Part shown: in pieces, positions 1 through 8,594 of the stretch
Layout of the letters: every line of letters starts with the position of its first letter
Numbering within the stretch: the first letter of the stretch is position 1
Assembly (NCBI GenBank): GCA_036505615.1
Contig: DASXTB010000260.1
Coordinates: 1 to 47,661, forward strand
DNA length: 47,661 nucleotides
Direction: 5' to 3'
DNA from: DASXTB01 sp036505615
GTDB taxonomy: Bacteria > Acidobacteriota > UBA6911 > JACQSX01
Notes under the pieces: model-generated
What the model was told of the DNA's origin: nothing
The model's database searches: none
The model's input: the letters and a program-made list of their open reading frames with translations, nothing else
Translations under genes and position numbers: made by a program

Positions 1-897
1 ACACCCGCAGCCGCCGGGGAGGCCCGCATCGTATACGACGTAGCGCATCCTCGCCCCTGGGGCAAGATGATCGCGTCCTATCTCTGGACAAAATCGATCG
101 CCGCCGGCGTGCTGCTGGTGGCGGCCCTCCTCTCCAGTCTGGGCACGTTGAGAGGAACGGCGCTTCTGAATTTGGCCAGCCCTTTGTTGGCGCTGCTATT
201 CCTTGGCGCGACGGTTCTACTGCTGATCTTCGATCTGAAACGGCCGGAAAGATTTCTTTTTCTGCTCCTAAAACCAAACTTCAAGTCGTGGCTGGTACTG
301 GGCGGATATATTCTCCTGTGTTACGGAATCCTGGCATCGCTGTGGCTTTTTTGGGGCTTCACGCGAGGAGCAGTCCCGGCAGTGCTTCTGTGGCTGGCCG
401 CGATGCTTGCTGCCGGCTCAGCCGGCTATTCCGCTTTCCTCTTCGCGCAGGCAAAGGCTAGAGACTTCTGGCAAAGCCCGCTTTTCCTCTGGCACCTGCT
501 GATTCAGGCGATCACGGCAGGAAGCGCAATTCTGATTATGTTCGCAGCATTGCTGCATGCCGGCTCGACCGTCATAGAGACGCTGGCCAAGATGATGAGC
601 GGCTCCCTTACTCTGACGCTGGCCGTTATCCTGGGTGAATTTTGGCTGACGCCAGTCAGTGAGGACGTGAAAAGAGCCACAGACCTCCTGAAGCGCGGCG
701 CGTTAAGCGGAAGATTCTGGGCTGGCGTGATCGGAGTGGGGGTATTGCTTCCGATCGTTCTTCTGCTGTGGTCGATCTTCGCCACGGTGGATTATGCCGC
801 TCCTCTTTGTTTTCTGGCTTCCGTCCTGGCGCTGATCGGACTTTGGATCTTCGAAGATCTCTGGGTTGAGGCCGGGCAGGCGGTTCCTTTGAGTTGA
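1..897 (+). CDS. NrfD/PsrC-like membrane subunit of a molybdopterin oxidoreductase complex (5' end outside the window)
   Basis: The reading frame is open from base 1, so the start lies upstream; 298 residues are visible. Family knowledge: NrfD/PsrC proteins are multi-helix quinone-interacting subunits that exchange electrons between the membrane quinone pool and an Fe-S/molybdopterin enzyme. Seen here: a leading stretch containing Y-D-V-A-H-P-R-P-W-G, which resembles the conserved entry to the first helix of this family, then about seven or eight hydrophobic helices separated by short basic or acidic loops, and a charged amphipathic segment near the C-terminus. The gene for the catalytic subunit follows 173 bp downstream on the same strand, and an Fe-S ferredoxin subunit would be expected just upstream. 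The quinone substrate and direction of electron flow cannot be told. The family call is fairly sure; the specific complex is not. Confidence 0.75.
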   Translation, partial: TPAAAGEARIVYDVAHPRPWGKMIASYLWTKSIAAGVLLVAALLSSLGTLRGTALLNLASPLLALLFLGATVLLLIFDLKRPERFLFLLLKPNFKSWLVLGGYILLCYGILASLWLFWGFTRGAVPAVLLWLAAMLAAGSAGYSAFLFAQAKARDFWQSPLFLWHLLIQAITAGSAILIMFAALLHAGSTVIETLAKMMSGSLTLTLAVILGEFWLTPVSEDVKRATDLLKRGALSGRFWAGVIGVGVLLPIVLLLWSIFATVDYAAPLCFLASVLALIGLWIFEDLWVEAGQAVPLS

Positions 898-902
898 CAA
901 AT

Positions 903-1045
903 TTAGAATGACCAATGACGAATTTCGAATGTCGAATTTCGAATTTCGAATGACCAATGACGAATTTCAAATTTCAAGTGACCGTCATTTGAAGAATTGT
1001 CATTCGTCATTCGAAATTCGACACTCGAAATTCGAAATTATCTTG
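903..1045. repeat. Degenerate GAATTTCGAAT repeat cluster forming an inverted repeat
   Basis: The gap between the NrfD-like gene and the molybdopterin gene is filled by short degenerate units built on GAATTTCGAAT and AATGACGAAT. The first half reads in one orientation and the second half (from about 1000) mostly in the other (ATTCGAAATTCG), so the segment can fold on itself. The same words recur at 23512-23541, inside the signal peptide at 23945-23980, and at 27175-27210. No promoter or gene was recognised inside it. Confidence 0.7.
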
Positions 1046-1070
1046 CCTGATTTGGGAGTAACAACCATCT

Positions 1071-3890
1071 ATGACCGAGCCATTGCATCCGATTGCCGCT
1101 GCGCTTGATCCTCCCAGCGGAGGACTGGCCAGTTTTCCGCCGGTTGAACGCTGGGATGACTGGACCGAATACGATCCCGCGCAGTGGCCGGAGAAAGTGG
1201 AGAGACATTATCAGTTGATCCCCACCATCTGCTTTAATTGCGAGGCGGGCTGCGGCCTTCTGGCCTATGTAAATAAGGAGACACTCCGCGTCCGAAAATT
1301 CGAAGGCAACCCGGAGCATCCCGGAAGCCGCGGGCGCAACTGCGCCAAAGGTCCCGCCACACTCAATCAGGTGGAGGACCCGGAGCGAATTCTTTATCCA
1401 CTCAAGCGCGCGGCAGCAAGGGGCGGAGGAAAATGGGAACGCGTCAGTTGGGATGAAGCGCTCGACGATATCGCCGGACGTATTCGCAAAGCGCTGCAGG
1501 AAGAACGCCGCAATGAGATCATGTACCATGTCGGCCGCCCGGGACACGAGATTGTTTATCACCAGAGAATTCTGCACGCATGGGGGATTGACGGACACAA
1601 CAGCCACACCAATGTCTGTTCAGCCTCCGCACGTGCCGGTTACGCTCTCTGGCATGGTCTGGATCGGCCGTCGCCCGATCACGCCAACGCGCGTTTCATT
1701 CTGCTGATCAGCTCGCACCTGGAAGCGGGCCACTATTTCAATCCACACGCGCAGCGAATCATCGATGGAAAGATGAGCGGCGCGAAACTTTGCGTGATTG
1801 ACACGCGGCTGTCAAACACCGCGGCCAAGGCGGATTACTGGCTTTCTTCCTGGCCGGGTACCGAAGCGGCGGTGCTCCTCGCCATGGCCAACGTCATTCT
1901 CCAGGAGCGACTTTATGATCGCGAGTTTCTCCGGCGCTGGGTCAACTGGGAAGAATACTTAAGCGAGGAACACCGGGACAAACCGCCGACATTGGATGCA
2001 TTTCTCACCGCTCTCAAGGAACTCTACAGTCGCTACACGCCGGAATTCGCCGAGAGAGAATCGGGCGTACCCGCAGCTCAAATCGTGGAGGTGGCGCGCG
2101 AGATCGGCCGCGCCGGCTCGGCTTTTGCCACGCACGTCTGGCGCAATGCAGCGGCAGGCAATCTGGGCGGCTGGCAGGTGAGCCGCGCGCTGGAATTTCT
2201 GGTGGTCTTGGCGGGTGCCGTGGCCACTCCCGGTGGAACCGCCCCTTCCGCCTGGAACAAGTTCATCCCCGCCCCACCTAACATGCCGCCGCCGGCGAAG
2301 GTGTGGAACGAGCTGCTGCTGCCGCGCGAGTATCCACTGGCCTTCTTCGAGATGAGTTTTCTCCTTCCCCACTTACTGAAGGACGGAAAGGGAAAGCTGG
2401 CCATGTATTTTACCCGGGCCTACAATCCGGTTTGGACCAATCCCGATGGGATGACCTGGATTGAGGTGCTCACGGACGAAAGCAAAGTCCAGCGCCACGC
2501 CTGCCTGACACCGGTGTGGAGCGAGACGGCGTGGTTCGCCGATTACGTTCTTCCCATGGGCCATGCGTCCGAGCGCCACGATCTGATGAGCCAGGAAACG
2601 CACGGAGCCAAATGGATCGGCTTTCGCCAGCCGGTGCTTCGGGTGGCTTTGGAAAGGCAGGGGAAGAAATTTGACTTCACTTACCAGGCACATCGCGAAG
2701 CGGGACTGGGAGAAGTGTGGGAAGAAGATGAGTTCTGGATTGAGCTCTCCTGGCGCATTGATCCGGATGGAGCGCTCGGGATTCGGAAATATTTCGAATC
2801 CCCGCTTTGTCCCGGAGAAAAGCTCACTACCGAGAGTTACTACCGGTGGATCTTTGAGAATAGCGTTCCGGGACTTCCCGAGGCGGCCGCAAAAGAGGGA
2901 CTCAATCCGCTTGGCTACATGCGAAAGTATGGCGCATTTCTGGTGCAGGACCAGGTCTATCGCACGCACGAGAGCAAACCGAATCCGGCGGACTTGGACG
3001 GCGCCAGCACCGACCCGGCGTCCAAAGTGATCAGCAAGAATGGAACGGCAGTCGGTATTGAAGTTGACGGCGTTGCCTGTGCCGGCTTTCCCACGCCTTC
3101 GAGAAAGCTCGAGTTTTATTCAAAGACTTTGAAAGACTGGAAGTGGCCAGAGCATTCGGTGCCCGGTTACATCAAAAGCCACGTGCACTGGACGAAAATT
3201 GACGCCTCCCACGGAGAGATGCTGCTGATTCCTACGTTCCGGCTTCCCACGCTGATTCACACCCGTTCCGGCAACAGCAAATGGCTCTACGAGATTTCCA
3301 ACTCTAATCCCGTCTGGATTCATCCCCAGGATGCGGCACGAATAGGAGTCGAAACCGGCAGTCTGATTCGGGTGCAAACCGAAATTGGTTATTTCGTGGA
3401 CCGCGTCTGGGTGACTGAAGCTATCCGGCCAGGAATTATTGCCTGTTCGCATCACCTGGGACGCTGGCGATTAAAGGAAGAACTTGGGGGAGAACGGTGG
3501 TCGACAGCGTTGGTCCATCTAAATCAAACGGAGCCTGGCAAGTGGATGATGCGGCAGGCCCATGGAGTGGAACCTTTCAGAAGCAATGATGCGGACTCGC
3601 AGCGCATTTGGTGGGAAATTGCGGGGGTGAATCAGAACCTGACGTTTCCTGTGCAACCGGACCCGCTAAGCGGCCAGCACTGCTGGCATCAGAAGGTAAC
3701 CGTTAAAAAAACTTCCGACGGCGATCGCTACGGAGACATTTTTGTCGATACCGAGAAGGCCCACCAAGTCTACAAACGATGGCTCGAAATGACGCGACCG
3801 GCTCCCGGACCGGATCGCCTGCGCCGTCCCCTCTGGTTTCCGCGGATGTACTGCCCGGCACGGGAAGCGTTTTACTTGAAGGAAAGCTGA
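1071..3890 (+). CDS. Molybdopterin-dependent oxidoreductase catalytic subunit, [4Fe-4S]-containing (CISM type)
   Basis: 939 residues. Family knowledge: these enzymes hold a bis-MGD molybdenum cofactor and an N-terminal [4Fe-4S] cluster, and work with Fe-S and NrfD-like membrane subunits. Seen: the cluster motif C54-x2-C57-x3-C61-x29-C91 followed by K93-G94; a likely Mo-ligating cysteine at C183 in N-V-C-S-A-S; a central Rossmann-like region with I-D-T-R; and a C-terminal MGD-binding half. Overall it resembles the thiosulfate/polysulfide/tetrathionate/arsenate reductase branch, but the substrate cannot be assigned. There is no twin-arginine signal in the first 50 residues, so the mature subunit is either cytoplasmic or exported with a Tat-bearing partner encoded outside the window. 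The ATG is preceded by GGGAG about 14 bases upstream. It is probably co-transcribed with the NrfD-like gene. Confidence 0.85.
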   Translation: MTEPLHPIAAALDPPSGGLASFPPVERWDDWTEYDPAQWPEKVERHYQLIPTICFNCEAGCGLLAYVNKETLRVRKFEGNPEHPGSRGRNCAKGPATLNQVEDPERILYPLKRAAARGGGKWERVSWDEALDDIAGRIRKALQEERRNEIMYHVGRPGHEIVYHQRILHAWGIDGHNSHTNVCSASARAGYALWHGLDRPSPDHANARFILLISSHLEAGHYFNPHAQRIIDGKMSGAKLCVIDTRLSNTAAKADYWLSSWPGTEAAVLLAMANVILQERLYDREFLRRWVNWEEYLSEEHRDKPPTLDAFLTALKELYSRYTPEFAERESGVPAAQIVEVAREIGRAGSAFATHVWRNAAAGNLGGWQVSRALEFLVVLAGAVATPGGTAPSAWNKFIPAPPNMPPPAKVWNELLLPREYPLAFFEMSFLLPHLLKDGKGKLAMYFTRAYNPVWTNPDGMTWIEVLTDESKVQRHACLTPVWSETAWFADYVLPMGHASERHDLMSQETHGAKWIGFRQPVLRVALERQGKKFDFTYQAHREAGLGEVWEEDEFWIELSWRIDPDGALGIRKYFESPLCPGEKLTTESYYRWIFENSVPGLPEAAAKEGLNPLGYMRKYGAFLVQDQVYRTHESKPNPADLDGASTDPASKVISKNGTAVGIEVDGVACAGFPTPSRKLEFYSKTLKDWKWPEHSVPGYIKSHVHWTKIDASHGEMLLIPTFRLPTLIHTRSGNSKWLYEISNSNPVWIHPQDAARIGVETGSLIRVQTEIGYFVDRVWVTEAIRPGIIACSHHLGRWRLKEELGGERWSTALVHLNQTEPGKWMMRQAHGVEPFRSNDADSQRIWWEIAGVNQNLTFPVQPDPLSGQHCWHQKVTVKKTSDGDRYGDIFVDTEKAHQVYKRWLEMTRPAPGPDRLRRPLWFPRMYCPAREAFYLKES

Positions 3891-3902
3891 CGTTGTGTCC
3901 GT

Positions 3903-3952
3903 TGTGTCCTTGGTGGTGAAGCTTTTGAACCACAAAGGACACCAAGGACACA
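3903..3952. terminator. Inverted repeat between convergent genes, possible bidirectional terminator
   Basis: A 13-bp arm at 3903-3915 (tgtgtccttggtg) is perfectly complementary to 3940-3952 (caccaaggacaca). It lies between the stop of the molybdopterin gene and the 3' end of the convergent cyclase gene, the right place for a terminator. There is no clear T-tract, and the sequence resembles a repeat often seen in environmental genomes, so it may simply be a repeat element. Confidence 0.4.
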
Positions 3953-4008
3953 GCGGTTTCGGCTGATTCCCGGTTCCTTGGCGGCAAGCCGCTTGCGGAC
4001 GGCCGATC

Positions 4009-5832
4009 TCACGCCGCTTTTTCACTCAACACCTCATAAAACTGCAGCGGTTTGGTCTTTCCTTTCAGGTGGGCCTCGGGCATTTGCCGGCACTGAAACT
4101 GATCCTTGACTAAATGGTAGGTCGCCTCGGTGATCAGAATCGTCGTGCCAAATTCCTTATTGAGCGATTCTACTCGAGAGCAGGTATTGACGCCGTCGCC
4201 GATGGCAGTGTACTGCAGCCGCCGGTTTGAGCCAATGTTCCCTACGATAACTTCATCGGTGTGAATCCCGATGCCGATGGCGATGGGCGGCTTGCCTTTC
4301 ATACTCCGTTCGCCGTTTATTTTGCCGAGCAGAGCCTTCATCCGAAGACCGGCGCGAACCGCCCGCTGGGCGTGGTCCGGCGTTTCTTCGAACGAGCCGA
4401 ACACGGCCATCATGCCATCTCCGATAAACTTATCGAGCACGCCGCCCTCCGCAAAAACCGCCTCCACCATTTCGGAAAAGTACTGATTTAGAAAGGTCAC
4501 GACTTGCGTCGGCGTCATCTCCTCGGACATGGAAGTGAAATTGCGGATGTCGGAAAAGAGGATCGTCACGACGCGGCCCTCTCCACCGAGGTTCACCTCA
4601 CCCTTGAGCACCCTTTCGGAAACCTGCGTCGCCACGTACTGGCCAAACACTGCTTTGACTCTCTCCTGCTCCCGCAGGCCATGGACCATATTGTTCAAGG
4701 CGGTGCCCAACTGACCGATCGCGTCTCGGCCCCTGATGGGAACTTCTGCATTCAGGTCCCCTTGCCGGACCTGTTCCGCGATGTGAACCAGCTGCCGAAC
4801 GGGCCTCACGATGTACGTTGACAGTTGCTGTGAAACCAGCAAGCCAACAAGCACCAGCGCGCCAACAATGAGCAGGAATCGATACCGAAGCGAACGAAGC
4901 GTGGCTTCTGCTTCAGCCTGGTCTAATTCTGTCAGAAGCACCATCGGTTTTGGATTGATTGTCGCGGGGCTCTTGACGGGCCGATAAAACATTAGCCGCA
5001 TCTGGCCTGCTTTGTTTCTGGCAAGCAGCGAGCCGGTCTGGCCCTGAAGGCCCGATTGGACCGCAGGGTAGCTGGAAATATCTTCGTTGATTCGGCTACG
5101 ATCGGGATGCGCCAGGATGCGGCCGTCGCTGTTCACTATGACGGCATAACCGCTGATATTAAAACGAGTCGCATGGGTCAAATCCTCCAACTCGCCCTGT
5201 AGATCATAACGACCGCCCAGAGTTCCAATGGTCTCCCCCTGACGCGATCGAATAGGGACACTCAGGTTCAGAACATATCTTTTGAAAGCCGGCGCTATGA
5301 AAGGATCCGAGGCAAAGGCGTCTCCTCCCAGACTGAACGCGGCTGCCACACGATTCATCGGATCGATAACTCCTGTCACGCTTCTCTCGGCTAGAATTCG
5401 GGAGTGGACGTCGGTGATACGCAACTGGAGCAATCGGCGATTCAACTCCTGCATCTCGCTCAGTTTGTCCGTCAGCTGTGTCCCACTTTGATTCTTCTCT
5501 ATACTGGGTCCAAGCATCCGAGCCAACTGGCGCATTTCGTCCAGAGCGTTCTTTATGTCGCGCTGGATCTGCGATTCAACGATTTCCCCCACGTTGCCCA
5601 GGTCGGTCACTATTTGCTGGTACAGCACCGTTCGAGCGACTTCGTAGCCCCAGACACCAGTCACGAGGGCAGCGGTGAGACCGACTCCCATCAGGCCGAG
5701 AATCAGAATTACAAAGAATCCTTTGTTCAACCCGGCAAACCAACGCCGATGCACGGCGATCAGGAAAACAGTCAGAAAGATGACGGAGGCGAGAACGGTG
5801 ATCCACACCGAAGGACTAAAAATTGTAGACAT
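4009..5832 (-). CDS. Membrane-bound class III adenylate cyclase with extracytoplasmic sensor and HAMP domain
   Basis: 607 residues. It should convert ATP to cAMP in response to an external or envelope signal. Seen: hydrophobic helices at about 8-28 and 38-62, an extracytoplasmic region of roughly 250 residues resembling a Cache-type sensor, another helix at about 318-338, a HAMP linker to about 390, and a class III cyclase domain to the end. Catalytic residues look complete: metal aspartates D428 (F-S-D-I-R) and D472 (G-D-G), the adenine-specifying pair K468/D546, and transition-state residues N549 and R553. This pairing predicts adenylate rather than guanylate cyclase. An AGGA sits about 7 bases before the ATG. 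It is divergent from the kinase/STAS pair, with a 344-bp gap. No cAMP receptor gene is in the window. Confidence 0.9.
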   Translation of the reverse strand: MSTIFSPSVWITVLASVIFLTVFLIAVHRRWFAGLNKGFFVILILGLMGVGLTAALVTGVWGYEVARTVLYQQIVTDLGNVGEIVESQIQRDIKNALDEMRQLARMLGPSIEKNQSGTQLTDKLSEMQELNRRLLQLRITDVHSRILAERSVTGVIDPMNRVAAAFSLGGDAFASDPFIAPAFKRYVLNLSVPIRSRQGETIGTLGGRYDLQGELEDLTHATRFNISGYAVIVNSDGRILAHPDRSRINEDISSYPAVQSGLQGQTGSLLARNKAGQMRLMFYRPVKSPATINPKPMVLLTELDQAEAEATLRSLRYRFLLIVGALVLVGLLVSQQLSTYIVRPVRQLVHIAEQVRQGDLNAEVPIRGRDAIGQLGTALNNMVHGLREQERVKAVFGQYVATQVSERVLKGEVNLGGEGRVVTILFSDIRNFTSMSEEMTPTQVVTFLNQYFSEMVEAVFAEGGVLDKFIGDGMMAVFGSFEETPDHAQRAVRAGLRMKALLGKINGERSMKGKPPIAIGIGIHTDEVIVGNIGSNRRLQYTAIGDGVNTCSRVESLNKEFGTTILITEATYHLVKDQFQCRQMPEAHLKGKTKPLQFYEVLSEKAA

Positions 5833-6176
5833 TGAGTGATCCTATTTTTAGAAGCCAGGACAAAACCAAATGTTCGAGATTCTACACGCTGTTGCTGCAC
5901 GGATCAATATGGGGCGAACGTGAGTCGCAAGTCGAAGGTCGCAAGTCGAAGGTCACAAGTCAAATTACCACTTGCGGTTGATGACGAATGTAGAGCATTA
6001 GCACGCCTTCCGCCCTTTGTGCCTTCCGCTTTCCGCCTTCTGCGTTCCGCCTTCTGCCTCCTGCCGCCTGCCTCCTGCCGTCTGCTTCCTGCCTCCTGCC
6101 GTCTGCCTTCTACGTCCGACTCGGCCGTCGTACAAACTTGCCGACTCTCACCCTGTGATAGAATCGCCTGCATCGC
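5833..6176. repeat. Divergent intergenic region with tandem degenerate repeats
   Basis: Two arrays stand out. At 5924-5964 there are tandem 14-base units (gtcgcaagtcgaag, twice, then a diverged third). At about 6007-6112 there is a long pyrimidine-rich array of units such as cctgcctcctgccgtctg. No gene is supported: the open frames here just read through the repeats. The promoters of both the cyclase and the kinase/STAS operon must lie here or in the flanks. Confidence 0.7.
6138..6164 (+). promoter_or_regulatory. Weak sigma-70-like promoter candidate for the kinase/STAS pair
   Basis: TTGCCG (6138-6143) and TAGAAT (6159-6164) are spaced by 15 bases, a little short, immediately after the pyrimidine-rich repeat array. 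A start a few bases downstream would leave a very short leader and no Shine-Dalgarno before the ATG at 6177. This is a pattern match only. Confidence 0.25.
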
Positions 6177-6620
6177 ATGACCGAGAGAGTTTCTGTCGCT
6201 CTCAAGAACCAACTGCCCGAAATCCAGAGGCTGAGCGAGATCCTGGATCAATTCGGAAAGCGCAACGGTGTGTCACCGGCGGCTCTATTCCACATGCAAC
6301 TGGCGCTGGACGAGATCTTGACGAATGTAATCTCGTACGGCTATCGAGACGATCGGGAGCATCAGATTTTCGTGCGCCTCTCTCTGCACGAGGGGGAATT
6401 GACCGCCGAAGTGGAGGATGACGGCCAACCCTATAATCCGCTTTCGCGCCCCGATCCGGACATCAGCCGGCCGCTCGAGGAAAAGCCCATTGGAGGCCTG
6501 GGGATTTATCTGACACGACATTTGCTCGACGGCTTGCAATATCGCACTGAAAACGGATGGAATTTACTGGTGATGAAAAAGAAGGCAAGAGCGGCGGACG
6601 GCGAAAGCGGCGCCGGATGA
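6177..6620 (+). CDS. RsbW/SpoIIAB-like serine-protein kinase / anti-sigma factor (HATPase_c_2)
   Basis: 147 residues, normal for the family. Family knowledge: these GHKL kinases bind a target (classically a sigma factor) and phosphorylate a STAS antagonist on serine. Seen: N-box with E46 and N50 in L-D-E-I-L-T-N, G1 box with D82-G83, and a glycine-rich G2 stretch G106-G-L-G109. There are no membrane segments or extra domains. The STAS gene follows 21 bp downstream in the same direction, making a likely operon, and a PP2C phosphatase of the matching type is encoded at 7353-8594. No sigma factor gene is in the window, so the final target is unknown and might not be a sigma factor at all. No good Shine-Dalgarno precedes the ATG. 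Confidence 0.85.
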   Translation: MTERVSVALKNQLPEIQRLSEILDQFGKRNGVSPAALFHMQLALDEILTNVISYGYRDDREHQIFVRLSLHEGELTAEVEDDGQPYNPLSRPDPDISRPLEEKPIGGLGIYLTRHLLDGLQYRTENGWNLLVMKKKARAADGESGAG

Positions 6621-6641
6621 AGAGGCATTTCTGGAGGATTA

Positions 6642-6983
6642 ATGGAAATTGAAGAAGTGAAATCAGGTGACATTTTGCTGATCGGACTGAAAGGCAGGCT
6701 GGACTCGAATACCTCCGGTAGCCTGGAGCAGAAACTGCTGGGGCTGATAGATCAGGGCGAGAAACAATTTATTATCGATTTTTACAATTTGGAATACATC
6801 AGCAGCGCGGGGTTGAGAGTGCTGCTCCTGGCGGCAAAGCGATCCAAGGCCGCTAAAGGAAAGATTGTGCTTTCCTCACTTAAAACTCATATCAGGGAGG
6901 TCTTCGACCTTGCCGGTTTCTCCCCCATTTTTCCCATCTGCCAGACGAGGGAAGAGGCTCTTTCCGCCTTTAACACAGTTTAA
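6642..6983 (+). CDS. STAS-domain anti-sigma factor antagonist (RsbV/SpoIIAA-like)
   Basis: 113 residues, a single STAS domain. Family knowledge: the unphosphorylated form binds the RsbW-like kinase and frees its target; phosphorylation on a conserved serine blocks this, and a PP2C phosphatase resets it. Seen: the conserved segment Y-I-S-S-A-G-L-R around residues 52-58, with S54/S55 at the phosphorylation position (the usual Asp before it is replaced by Ser). A strong GGAGG lies about 6 bases before the ATG. It is co-directional with the kinase gene and convergent with the receiver-phosphatase gene, so the three parts of a partner switch sit together. Confidence 0.9.
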   Translation: MEIEEVKSGDILLIGLKGRLDSNTSGSLEQKLLGLIDQGEKQFIIDFYNLEYISSAGLRVLLLAAKRSKAAKGKIVLSSLKTHIREVFDLAGFSPIFPICQTREEALSAFNTV

Positions 6984-7352
6984 TTCGGTAGCTGAGTGAA
7001 AAAATCCACCAAGGCCTAGAGTGATTGGCGGACGTTGACGTGGTCGTGAACGTGCACGTGAACGGTCATTTCCATTCGGCCAAAACCGGCCTCCCCCCTT
7101 GTGCCGGGGGACCGAGATTTTGCACTAGAGAGGATCGCTGCCCTACCGGCCGGGCCTACCCAATGACGGCCCTTCGGGACTGATGTTATTGCCACAGTGA
7201 TAAGTTTCTTTTCGCCCGGCGAAGATTTCCTCCTCACAGAGTCTCCGTGTCTCCGTGTCGCCGCGTCCCCGTGTCACGTGGTTTTTGGTTGCGGCCACGT
7301 TGCGTCACCCCTTGGTGTTTACTTTTTTCCCGCTACTAAGCTCTGCGGCCAC
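6984..7352. repeat. Intergenic region between convergent genes, made of repeat fragments
   Basis: No gene is supported. Visible pieces: an acgtgaacgtgcacgtgaacg-like run at 7030-7065; a possible hairpin cccccttgtgccggggg near 7093-7109; one copy of the GGCCGGGCCTACCCAATG/CGGCCCTTCGGG family at 7148-7180; and a tandem gtctccgtgtctccgtgtc-like run at about 7240-7280. Any of the hairpins could end transcription from either side. Confidence 0.65.
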
Positions 7353-8594
7353 TCAATCAAACAACACTCGCACTATGGAAAAATCGTCTTCAAAATTACC
7401 TGAACCTTGAATCTCGCGCAGGGTACATAAGGTCCGCTCAATTTCGGAAGTTCCAGGCTGCGAAGGGGCTGTGAGAATCTGCACAAAATCGTTGTATTGC
7501 AGAAGGGTCCCATCGGGCCGTGTAATCTCATACACGCCATCGCTGAATACGAAAAGCTTCCCAAACGCTTCCACATAGCAGCTCGCATTTTGAAAAGTTG
7601 TGCCCGGCAGCCCGCCGATAACCATTCCCGGAGTTCTCAGTTGCGCAATCTTGCATGCTTCCGCCGCAGGGCCAGTGAGCAAGACCGCCGGAGGGTGTCC
7701 CCCACTGGAATAGGCAAGGCTGCGGCTCGTTTTGTCGTAGACGCCGTACCAGATGGTGAAATACATATTGTTGTGGGCTTCCATCTGAAAAGTTTCGTTC
7801 AAAGACTGCAACACAGCGCTCGGATTATGGAAGTCCGTGTTTGGGAGAGTCTGCGATCGCAACACATTCATCACCGAAATGGACAGCAGCGCCGCGTGAA
7901 CTCCGTGACCGCATACATCCAGCAGGTAGATGGCAAAGTGATCGGGATCGAGCCAGTGATAACCAAACGAATCGCCTCCCAATTGAGTCGAGGGAATAAA
8001 GCGCCATTCCGTGTCGACCTCGCCCGTCAAAGGCTCGGGAAGTAGAGACTTCACATATTCGGCGGCCTGCGCCAGTTCGGCGGCCAGGGCCTTCTGGCTG
8101 TCAATCAAAGCCTGGTAGGCTTCATTGCGCTGCAGCAAGTTGATGTAGCCCCGAGAGTGATAGCGTATCCGGGCAACCAGTTCCAGCTTGTCGGGAAGTT
8201 TCACCAGATAGTCATTGGCACCCTGAGCGAAAGCTTCCGCCTTGACCTTTGCCTCTTCTTTAGTGGAAAGGACAATCATGGGAATATCGCGGGTCCCGGC
8301 GTTGGCGCGGAAATAACGCACCAGCGTCAGCCCGTCGATTTGAGGCATTACCAGGTCTTGAAGTATCACCGTGGGATGAACCTCCATCGCCATCTTGACC
8401 GCTTGAGTCGGATCTTCGCAGTAATGGAAATGGATGTCGTCTTCACCGGCCAGCATGCGGCGGACTGCCTCGCCGACCATGCGCTGGTCGTCGATTAAAA
8501 GCACAGTCACGGGATGTTCCGTCAGAGACGCGCTGGTTGCAGGCGTAGACGTTGTGCGGTCCAAATTATTTTCGCTGATCGTAGGGAAATTCAT
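7353..8594 (-). CDS. Receiver-PP2C (SpoIIE/RsbU-type) phosphatase, in the place of WspR
   Basis: 413 residues. A CheY-like receiver (about 28-150) has the acidic pair D35/D36, phosphoacceptor D80 in Q-D-L-V-M-P, and K132. A helical linker (150-185) leads to a PP2C domain with metal-binding D208 (G-G-D), D226 (D-V-C-G-H-G), D352 (S-D-G) and D403/D404. Phosphorylated receiver is expected to switch the phosphatase, whose likely substrate is the phospho-STAS protein encoded next door. The receiver and the start of the linker strongly resemble WspR of Pseudomonas as I remember it (L-Q-D-L-V-M-P, L-S-T-K-E-E, A-N-D-Y-L-V-K-L-P-D, R-I-R-Y-H-S-R), but WspR carries GGDEF here instead of PP2C. The start overlaps the end of the CheB gene by 29 bp, so it is the last gene of the operon. 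Confidence 0.92.
   Translation of the reverse strand: MNFPTISENNLDRTTSTPATSASLTEHPVTVLLIDDQRMVGEAVRRMLAGEDDIHFHYCEDPTQAVKMAMEVHPTVILQDLVMPQIDGLTLVRYFRANAGTRDIPMIVLSTKEEAKVKAEAFAQGANDYLVKLPDKLELVARIRYHSRGYINLLQRNEAYQALIDSQKALAAELAQAAEYVKSLLPEPLTGEVDTEWRFIPSTQLGGDSFGYHWLDPDHFAIYLLDVCGHGVHAALLSISVMNVLRSQTLPNTDFHNPSAVLQSLNETFQMEAHNNMYFTIWYGVYDKTSRSLAYSSGGHPPAVLLTGPAAEACKIAQLRTPGMVIGGLPGTTFQNASCYVEAFGKLFVFSDGVYEITRPDGTLLQYNDFVQILTAPSQPGTSEIERTLCTLREIQGSGNFEDDFSIVRVLFD

Noticed and set aside
656..970. Minus-strand frame over the end of the NrfD-like gene
   Set aside because: Shadow of the NrfD gene plus the GAATTTCGAAT repeats; no ribosome site or family resemblance.
903..1045. CRISPR-like array
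   Set aside because: Units are degenerate, too short, have no regular spacers, and no cas gene is near.
5904..6251. Apparent small gene with Arg/Gln/Glu repeats
   Set aside because: Its peptide is just the pyrimidine-rich DNA repeat read on the other strand and it overlaps the kinase gene.
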